Assembly (NCBI GenBank): GCA_015227615.1
Contig: JAALGZ010000033.1
Location: forward strand, 186,001-250,000
Length of the DNA stretch: 64,000 nt
Source of the DNA: Labyrinthula sp. Ha
Lineage: Eukaryota; Sar; Bigyra; Labyrinthulida; Labyrinthulaceae
Direction: 5' to 3'
The notes under the pieces are model-generated. The model was not told the DNA's origin, made no database searches, and was given only the letters and a program-made list of their open reading frames with translations. The position numbers and the translations under genes are program-made. This document shows, piece by piece, positions 57,293-64,000 of the stretch; the stretch's first letter is position 1; every line of letters begins with the position of its first letter.

Positions 57293-59218
57293 GTGGGGAT
57301 GGATCTCATGAAAAGGGGAGTTTTTGGGGGAGACACTGAGGTCAGTCTGGAGGCAGAGTTAGCTAGACGCACTCATCATTTAAATGATCTCTCATTTATT
57401 CCTAAGAGATTAAGAGCTGCTAAAGGGTTTCGTACTCAAAAAGAGTTTAGGATGGGGTCACGAAAACCTCAAGAAAAAGAAGATAAGGAAGAAGGATTTC
57501 TCAAAAAGAGAAAGGTTTATGATAGCCATGAGTATAGTAAGTTTGACAAAGAAACAGTGAAAAATTTGAAGGAGGCTAGGGAGCAGATTCAGGTATTTTT
57601 TGGGAAGGATAATTCCGCCTTCAGCGATATTTTAAAGGAAATTAGAAAAGGGGATGTACGTGCACAGAGAATTAAAGCAAGAGGGTACGTCCATCCTGGA
57701 AGAAGTATGGTTAATAGAAATGAAATTAGTAACCAAGACAAGTTAGTCAGGACAGAAAACTTGATGAAATCTAAATACGCGCTTTCTGTATTTGATCCGA
57801 TTTTAGTCAAACCCAGAGATATAGAGCTAAAAACCAAAGGCAACAACAGAATAAAGAAAAAAACGAATGCAGGATTGTTTAATGTTACGAAAAAGATGCA
57901 CAGGCTAATGAAGACACCAAAAGGTAAAACCAAGAAAGTTACTGTGTCTTTGTCAGAGAAACTCAATCAGATTCAACAGGAAAATCAGGAGTTAATTAAG
58001 GCTATTCAAAATGAGAAACAAGGCAACAAAGCTTCTAAGTTACAGAATATGGGAAAGACTCGCCCTCGTGGATCTTCCCCTGGGAACAACTTTAGGAAGC
58101 CTAGGTTCAGCGTTGAAAGATCTGTTCGTCAAATGGATTTTAATAGATCAAAGAAAAATATAAAATTTGATCAGTCAAAGTCACCTGAGAAGAAATGTTC
58201 ACTGAAGCAAACTAATTCTTATACTCTCAGAAGGAGCATTGATTCAGTTGTCGAGAAACGAAAACAAACTGCGAAAAAATTGCCCGCATATGTATTCTAT
58301 AAACCAAGCAGGGCACCGAGAACAAACCTATCTACAGTGTCGAAACAAATGTCACCATCCCCTCCTGAGACACCAAAGACGGGAAGATTAAGGACTGGGC
58401 TAGGTAGTAGTAGAAAGCTCAGAAAATTTAAGAAACAAAAAATGAAACTGGCGCTGGCTTTGAACTCTTCACATGAAGATGAAAAAGTATCCCTAAATCA
58501 AAGGCATGAAGATTTTTTTCTAGCGAAGAAGAAAATTTTATTTGAATTAAAAGGAAGATTATTTCTCAACAACTTTAATAGACCGCTTACAATGAAAGCA
58601 AAGTTAGAGGGCTTGAAAGTAGTTCTAAGACCTAAGAAGAAATATAGAAGACAGTTTATTAAGATCCTTGAGATAAAAGAAAATCTGGAAGATCTACAAC
58701 TGTTAAGACATATATCTAAATTTAATCTGGCTCAGAAATTCACAAAAACATTGGAAGTTGATGCTCTGTCCTGGTTCAGAGATATGCTTAAGAGGTTTAT
58801 ATTCACCGAATCTTTCCTTAAATGCAAGGATCAAACGCTTAATCTGTTGCACAGTGAGAAGCTCTTCATTTTTGGACTGCAATATTACTTAATCCAACAA
58901 AGGGGTCAAGTTTGCAAGCTTGCTCTGAAAACACTGTTCAAAATTGCATCTGCTGATATTGAAAAACAAAGCAAGCTGCTACAGGACATGACTAACTTCA
59001 TTGCATTTGAGATCTTGGGTTTCAGTGTCGAGGAATATATGGATATGTTACGTAAAAATAAAATTGAATTACCTGACCCAAGTACAATTGGTCGTAAAAA
59101 GATAGCAACTACCTCCATGGTTATCGGCGGTGGTCTGCGTGCTCTGACTTATGGGTTAAAGTGGAAGCGTATATATGAAGAAAGGAAGAAGCAGCGGGGA
59201 GGTGACAAGATACGGTAG
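57293..59218 (+). CDS. Hypothetical 641-residue basic protein
   Basis: This long intact frame is not recognised. The first two thirds are very basic and probably disordered, with many Lys/Arg clusters, RSxS-type sites and SP/TP sites (SPSPPETPKTGR, FDQSKSPEKK), suggesting a phosphorylated nuclear or cytoskeletal protein. The last third (about 405-641) is richer in hydrophobic residues and predicted helices (for example DALSWFRDMLKRFIFTESFL) and may be an alpha-helical repeat or domain. There is no signal peptide; a weak hydrophobic stretch near the C-terminus is not a clear membrane helix. It starts 28 bp after the HtrA stop on the same strand, so its promoter lies within the HtrA gene or the two are co-transcribed. 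Met3 or later starts are possible. Confidence 0.75.
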   Translation: MGMDLMKRGVFGGDTEVSLEAELARRTHHLNDLSFIPKRLRAAKGFRTQKEFRMGSRKPQEKEDKEEGFLKKRKVYDSHEYSKFDKETVKNLKEAREQIQVFFGKDNSAFSDILKEIRKGDVRAQRIKARGYVHPGRSMVNRNEISNQDKLVRTENLMKSKYALSVFDPILVKPRDIELKTKGNNRIKKKTNAGLFNVTKKMHRLMKTPKGKTKKVTVSLSEKLNQIQQENQELIKAIQNEKQGNKASKLQNMGKTRPRGSSPGNNFRKPRFSVERSVRQMDFNRSKKNIKFDQSKSPEKKCSLKQTNSYTLRRSIDSVVEKRKQTAKKLPAYVFYKPSRAPRTNLSTVSKQMSPSPPETPKTGRLRTGLGSSRKLRKFKKQKMKLALALNSSHEDEKVSLNQRHEDFFLAKKKILFELKGRLFLNNFNRPLTMKAKLEGLKVVLRPKKKYRRQFIKILEIKENLEDLQLLRHISKFNLAQKFTKTLEVDALSWFRDMLKRFIFTESFLKCKDQTLNLLHSEKLFIFGLQYYLIQQRGQVCKLALKTLFKIASADIEKQSKLLQDMTNFIAFEILGFSVEEYMDMLRKNKIELPDPSTIGRKKIATTSMVIGGGLRALTYGLKWKRIYEERKKQRGGDKIR

Positions 59219-59431
59219 CACACTCTCTGAAGAGTGCAGACATGGAGGTAGGAGTTCAACTACCTTGAAAAATAGGTATGTTGGCGAATTAAGGAAAGCA
59301 TATTAAATGAAGTGCAGAAAACTTAAGTTAAGTTTGTCATTGCGTTTTTTATACTACGGGTAGTTGTTCAAGACAAAGGTATAATAAACATAGAACACCC
59401 TTAATATTTTAATAGATTCTGTCATTTTGAC
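59219..59431. other. Convergent 3' spacer
   Basis: About 210 bp between the 641-residue orphan and the convergent HAD gene. A GTATAATAAACA motif near 59380 is a possible polyadenylation signal for the orphan gene. Nothing else is seen. Confidence 0.35.
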
Positions 59432-60271
59432 TCAATGTGAGGAGTGAATATAAAAGGTTTGATTTTCCTCTGCTGCTTCAAATTCATCAAGTTGGTCCAG
59501 TAGCAGTTCAAGACTTCTATAGAAGTCAGTACAATTTCTCTTTCCACTTAATACTACGGCCTTGGTAAATAGATGTGGTCTGATATTCTTGAGACGCTCA
59601 GTTGCTTTCAACTCTGGTTTTCCGTCTCCAATAGAAACAAAGTTCTTTGCAAATATTGCAGGTTCACCTTTCCTTTCTCGCTGAATTTCGGCTTCATAGT
59701 TCTTATTGAAGACATTGGTAAAAGAGAACCTTTTCCATTCACATTGATCGCTGAAGTATCTTTGGTACTTATCTCTTGCAGAAATTACCTCAATCCTGTC
59801 TTTAGTGAATAACAAAGAATATGTTTCGGGAAGGAATCTTCTACAAGTTTCTTTTATCCAGAGAAAAGACCCATTACTCACAATTTTCACTGCATTGAAC
59901 ACTTCTAAGGCTTTGCTGAGAACGTCAAATACCATTCCATCCGTCAGTTCAAAGAAGTCTTGCACCTTAGTGCACACATTGATATCAGTCCAGCATTCTA
60001 GTTTCTGTTGTTTCCTTATAAAGTTCAATACAGAAGTTGGGAATAAGGTATCATCATAATCAAAGATACATAAACTCTTCATATGCTTGGGGTCGTCATT
60101 TTGGATAATTCTTCTTTGTTGCTCAATGCAGGTTGGAAGTTCTATAGGGTAGTATACTCTGGATTTTGCGGCTGGAGTTCCAGAAGTTCTTGAAGTCTTA
60201 GTTTTCTTAGCGGATCTACTAGAAAATATATCACTTCGATTCTTTCTCTTCACTGCAATATTACTTGACAT
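59432..60271 (-). CDS. HAD-like hydrolase/phosphatase
   Basis: The 279-residue protein has a basic N-terminal tail (1-40) with a bipartite nuclear-signal look (KRKNRSD, AKKTKTSR). A haloacid dehalogenase-type core follows: LCIFDYDDTLFPTS with the nucleophile Asp71 and the acid Asp73, VKIVSNGSFLWI for motif II (Ser/Asn), and FVSIGDGKPEL for the C-terminal metal-binding motif. The FDxDDTLxPTS form is typical of a protist and algal group of HAD proteins with no assigned substrate. Probably a Mg-dependent phosphatase, perhaps acting on a protein in the nucleus; both points are inference. No intron is visible. Confidence 0.75.
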   Translation of the reverse strand: MSSNIAVKRKNRSDIFSSRSAKKTKTSRTSGTPAAKSRVYYPIELPTCIEQQRRIIQNDDPKHMKSLCIFDYDDTLFPTSVLNFIRKQQKLECWTDINVCTKVQDFFELTDGMVFDVLSKALEVFNAVKIVSNGSFLWIKETCRRFLPETYSLLFTKDRIEVISARDKYQRYFSDQCEWKRFSFTNVFNKNYEAEIQRERKGEPAIFAKNFVSIGDGKPELKATERLKNIRPHLFTKAVVLSGKRNCTDFYRSLELLLDQLDEFEAAEENQTFYIHSSH

Positions 60272-62147
60272 TGTTCTTGTTTTTATACTTAACTTCTTGT
60301 TGTTTTTTCTTTGTTCACTTCAGAAAGTATGTGTCTATAGAAGACAATTGGTCCAAAAGTGACCAATCAGGACAAACTAGGAGGAATTTATATTTTTGGA
60401 TTCCACGGGACTTTATATAGGATAGGTTTTTGTATACTCTTTTGAAGATACCATTACTCTGACTTTTATTTCCTAACCTAAGATAAACTTTTGATCCACA
60501 AAAGGAGAACTTACTCTTGGAACACTATATCGACTTATTTTCGTATTTTGGTGTCTTTATCTCTCCAAGCTCATGGGAGTAATCTAATATCATTCTAGGT
60601 TTAGGAAACAAATTTTGAGCCGCATCAGCTCATAATGGTTACTTCCATCATAGCATCAATTTTATGAAGGTACTATACGCTCAATAAAATCAAGCTAACT
60701 AAGAGTTTAAACTGTAGAACTCTAGATAAAACCATAAACAGAAAAACTAACGGCTATTGTGGCCACTATCTAACTCTTACTTTAAAATAAAGAGCACATA
60801 TATATTATTATCCGGTTAGAAAATTTTGCTAAACATAGGTTAGGAAGTTATACCTGTTTGCACAGACTAAACTTACTCTATCTGAGTATAGACATTATGT
60901 GAACTGATTAATGGGTAATTTTACACACAGGCTTCTTAAGTGTGATAATCTTAAGAGGGCTCTTAACGCAGGTTAAACAATATTTGAATGTGCTTCATAG
61001 ACCCTTTTGGTTATATACTATTTAAGAAAAACCATTGTTCGCCAGTATACTCTGACCTGAATGAAACAAATGTAGTTTCAACATTATGTTGGGAAAGTTA
61101 AAGGGAAGAAAAACTTGATAAATAATCAGCGTGACGCTATATTCAACCATCGTAGAGGTCTAGTATCCTTCTTCAATTTGGCGATAATCTGTTTTTATGA
61201 GCTTTGTACTTCGCCATCAACATGAGTCCAATCAAGCTACAGAGTTGGGGAGAAACTGGTCTTTTTCGCTGTTATTAAAATATGTACACTTCAAAAAGGA
61301 CCAGTCATACATGTTCTTCTAGAAAGTTATTTTTTTTGTTCGGAGAAAGATCATTCTATAGAGAAGTTGAGTGATTTTTTTTGTCTTTTTCCTAAAGTTT
61401 ATGTATTTCTTGTCTATCCTGCAGTAAATCCAAATTGTATTGTAATATAATCTCACATGCTAAGGAGGGCATATGAAAAACAATAGGCAAACTCCAAATA
61501 CCATTCCAATGGATGGTACCTTTAAGAAACAAATAATTTGTACATTTAAGTTCCCTTCCGATTTGTTGTTTGTTGGAAGTTAATTGTGCGTTACATTCGC
61601 TATGAATCTATCATGGTCGGCGACGTTTAGGGCCAATTCCGAAAGCTTTGACTAGTAAGTTTTATCACTGGTATTGTGAAATGGTAATATTTTATTAATA
61701 CTATGCGAAGCTTTTGGGAGATCCAAGCTCTAGTATCAATGTGAGGTCCGTTTTCTCTTTTTATGTTTCTGAATAAAATTTGATATCTTACTGAAATCTT
61801 ATGTCAAGAAGTAAACTTCACAACACACCTGGTGAATATTAGGCATTTAGTCTCTGGTTTTAATTATAGCTAGTTTTCATGTTGTCTCAGTTGGCTACAT
61901 CTAGTTTTACCTAATTTCTACTCTTGGATTTTTTTTCTGTAAGATATTTTATCTACTGCGTATGTTGCTTTCTAGTTTATTGTCGCAATAAAGCTCAATC
62001 ATCATTGTGGGCAGCGATATTTTTTAGGGCTAATCATCGCCAATCCAATAATCTTCAGCAAATTTATGCAATTCTCTTTTGGAAACTCTAAAAATTTCCA
62101 TTAAACATACAATCTTCAATTACCTGAACAAAGAATTCTTGATGAGT
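60272..62147. other. Gene-free right flank
   Basis: The first 100 bp is the 5' flank of the HAD gene. The rest is AT-rich with no open frame worth naming, no RNA gene and no recognised element. Confidence 0.5.
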
Positions 62148-62510
62148 TTGACTATTTCTCAAAGAAGAGTTTTAGCTACTGCTGTTGATTCTTGGGATAC
62201 TCTTAAGAAAATATTATTTGGCATGTTGCCCGAATATCAGGTAGTTAATATATTTTAAGACAGTATTCCGAGGGAAAATAAAATTTTCATTGAATGCTGT
62301 ACTGAATAGAACAAGTCTTTGTGGTATAAATTAGGTTAAGTACCGTAGCACGATGAAGCTGGAAGGCAAGAACGGTTACCGGATGAAGAAATTCTTGATC
62401 GTGGCATGATGAACTCCTGTGCGGTCTGCCCAGAATTTTTATTGGTATTTTTGTGCGATAGATAAATGTTTTATATTGTTCAATTTTTCAAGCCAGCTAA
62501 TACTTAACAA
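62148..62510 (+). pseudogene. Decayed coding-like tract, family unknown
   Basis: A plus-strand frame opens with ATG and reads as protein for about 120 codons across six stop codons without a frame change: RRVLATAVDSWDTLKKILFG, QERLPDEEILDRGMMNSC and MFYIVQFFKPANT. All six stops are TAA or TAG. A short segment 200 bp upstream in another frame (LPEQRILDEFDYF) resembles LPDEEILDRGMM, hinting at an internal repeat. The family is not recognised, and it is not functional as it stands. Confidence 0.35.
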
Positions 62511-64000
62511 CACCCGATTCTCAAGGCGAAATTAAAAGATACCAATAAATCGGAACATCATAGAATCTTGCTCTTGAATGATTAGCTGGTGTATTTTGTC
62601 CACATAGTCTGTTATATTTTATACGCCACCTTTTTTCTCAAAGTGTAAGAGTTTTAACCCCTATTATTTCCTAGTAAATAAAACATGTTCTTTAGTCTTC
62701 AATTTATATGTGTTTTTAGTATCCTTATGTTTCATAAACTAGTATCCCAAACTGTTAGAGGCAGTTTTACCTAAAATATTAATACGTTATATGTATATTA
62801 TTGTTCAACCAAAATTTACCCCCTATAATTTCTAATCTAGTTTTCTCTCTTTGGACACTATTTGTGCCCGTGGCTATTTCTTCTCCACTGAATCTCATCC
62901 ATGTTTGTCTTGAAGCCAACCAATAGTTTCGGGTCTCTGTTCATGCTTGGGCTAGTATTATAACCCCCGTTTCTGTTGTTTTAGTTGCTTCAGTTATGTC
63001 ATCATCCTTAATGATCATGCTATATGTGTCAGTAGAAGATTAAAATGAGAAGTAAAGTCATAAACCCTTATCTGTCGCTAATTCTAAAGCTTGAAATTGT
63101 TTACTTTTCTCACTTTATTTATAGAAGCTGGATCATACTCAGCGATTGAACTTGGAAAAAAAGAAAAACATCTAAAGCTTTGATTAAACTTTCTTATGAT
63201 TTTCAAATCTATTACTTCAATCAAAATGATACTATGAATTCTAATCACATAAACTTTTTATTTGCTTAGTAAGTAGTAAGGTATTGAGTATGAAAACTTT
63301 ATGCAGCACTCTAGCGTTAGATATTAGCTACCAACTAGCACACAACTTAATCTCACTCTAGCAGCTTTTATCTACCCCATATGTATATCTTGTATAGAAA
63401 TAAGCGGGTTACTATGATATAGAGAAAACTAATTCGCAAATCTAAGTTAAAAAATATATTGATTCAGCAAAATATACCAATTATGCTTGCACGTTATTGT
63501 ATTGATTCTGTATATAAATATGAACTGTTGATAAGTACGATTACTTAATGCAAAACGGTGATTAAGCTTTTCCCTAAAATTCGATACTAAATAGAATTCT
63601 TAAACTTGATTAACATTGTATTTACTAAAAAAATATAATTATTGAAAAAAAGCTTCCTCTGAAGAAAACTTAAATTCAGCCTAAATTCATGGTGTTCAAA
63701 AACCAATATCATAAAAAGAATTGAGGTCATGACCCTTAAAGAGTTTATAGATCTTATATACCTAGAAGAGAAAGATATTATCATTACCCTCGGCACCAAC
63801 AGGGTTACTGAAATGGAACAGGTAATATGTATCCTCCACAATGTTATAGCTGCATTGTTCATTCCGAAACATCTAAATTGCCAATGATGGGATCTTTGAG
63901 GAACATATTGGTAGGATAGAAACCTAGCCTAGGGATTAAGGTCCCAACTTTTAGAATTAGCCAACATATGCAAAAAAATTGTCTAGGAATTGTTAGGAGA
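62511..64000. other. AT-rich right end
   Basis: About 1.5 kb with one minus-strand frame of 91 codons (63587-63862) that has no homology and a composition typical of chance frames in AT-rich DNA. Nothing else is recognised to the window edge. Confidence 0.5.

Noticed and set aside
62148-62510. Reassigned stop codons (TAA/TAG read as Gln), suggested by the stop pattern of this tract
   Set aside because: Long intact genes (641, 536 and 443 codons) have no internal TAA or TAG, and complete genes end in all three stops, so the nuclear code is standard.
63587-63862. 91-codon minus-strand frame at the right end
   Set aside because: No homology, low-complexity Ile/Leu/Phe-rich composition, and no gene context.
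1-64000. CRISPR arrays, rRNA genes or bacterial operons
   Set aside because: No spaced direct repeats, no rRNA-like blocks, and gene content and introns are eukaryotic.

Overview
The window is nuclear DNA of a eukaryote, probably a free-living protist or another microbial lineage. It carries about fifteen genes for conserved eukaryotic proteins: a PTC7-type PP2C phosphatase, complex I subunit NDUFB8, Sec66/Sec71, TMA7, BUB3, ESF1, a mitochondrial HtrA protease, a P450 and a Zn2Cys6 transcription factor. The DNA is AT-rich, coding regions less so. Complete genes end in TAA, TAG or TGA and long genes have no internal stops, so the standard code is used. All six introns I could place are only 28-30 bp long, which is rare. 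I know of similarly short introns in Blastocystis, but the long junk spacers here do not fit that compact genome. Zn2Cys6 factors are known from fungi, amoebozoans and red algae, and MORN proteins are common in flagellated protists and algae. I do not assign a lineage.

Layout. Genes sit in small tight islands separated by AT-rich deserts of 3-10 kb. Island 1 (0.3-3.1 kb): PTC7-like phosphatase, converging on a MORN-adenylate kinase fusion. Island 2 (13.1-15.6 kb): mercaptopyruvate sulfurtransferase, NDUFB8 and a PH-domain/coiled-coil protein. Island 3 (20.2-21.3 kb): an orphan basic protein converging on Sec66. Island 4 (26.7-28.0 kb): TMA7-like converging on BUB3. Single genes follow: a membrane orphan (33.9-34.7 kb) beside a dead NDH2 gene, ESF1 (38.2-39.5 kb) and the Zn2Cys6 factor (43.6-44.7 kb). 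Island 5 (53.2-60.3 kb): P450, SDR, HtrA, a 641-residue orphan and an HAD-like phosphatase.

The deserts are graveyards. I found a full-length pseudogene of a type II NADH dehydrogenase (32.4-33.8 kb), two hAT-like MITEs with 8-bp target duplications, a LINE reverse-transcriptase fossil (45.2-46.2 kb) and several coding-like tracts riddled with stops that I could not identify.

The genes do not form one pathway; most are housekeeping. Mitochondrial functions recur (NDUFB8, HtrA, the dead NDH2, perhaps the sulfurtransferase). The most informative features are the uniform tiny introns, one of them in frame and stop-free so that it hides inside an open reading frame, and the very tight convergent gene pairs (13-20 nt between stop codons).
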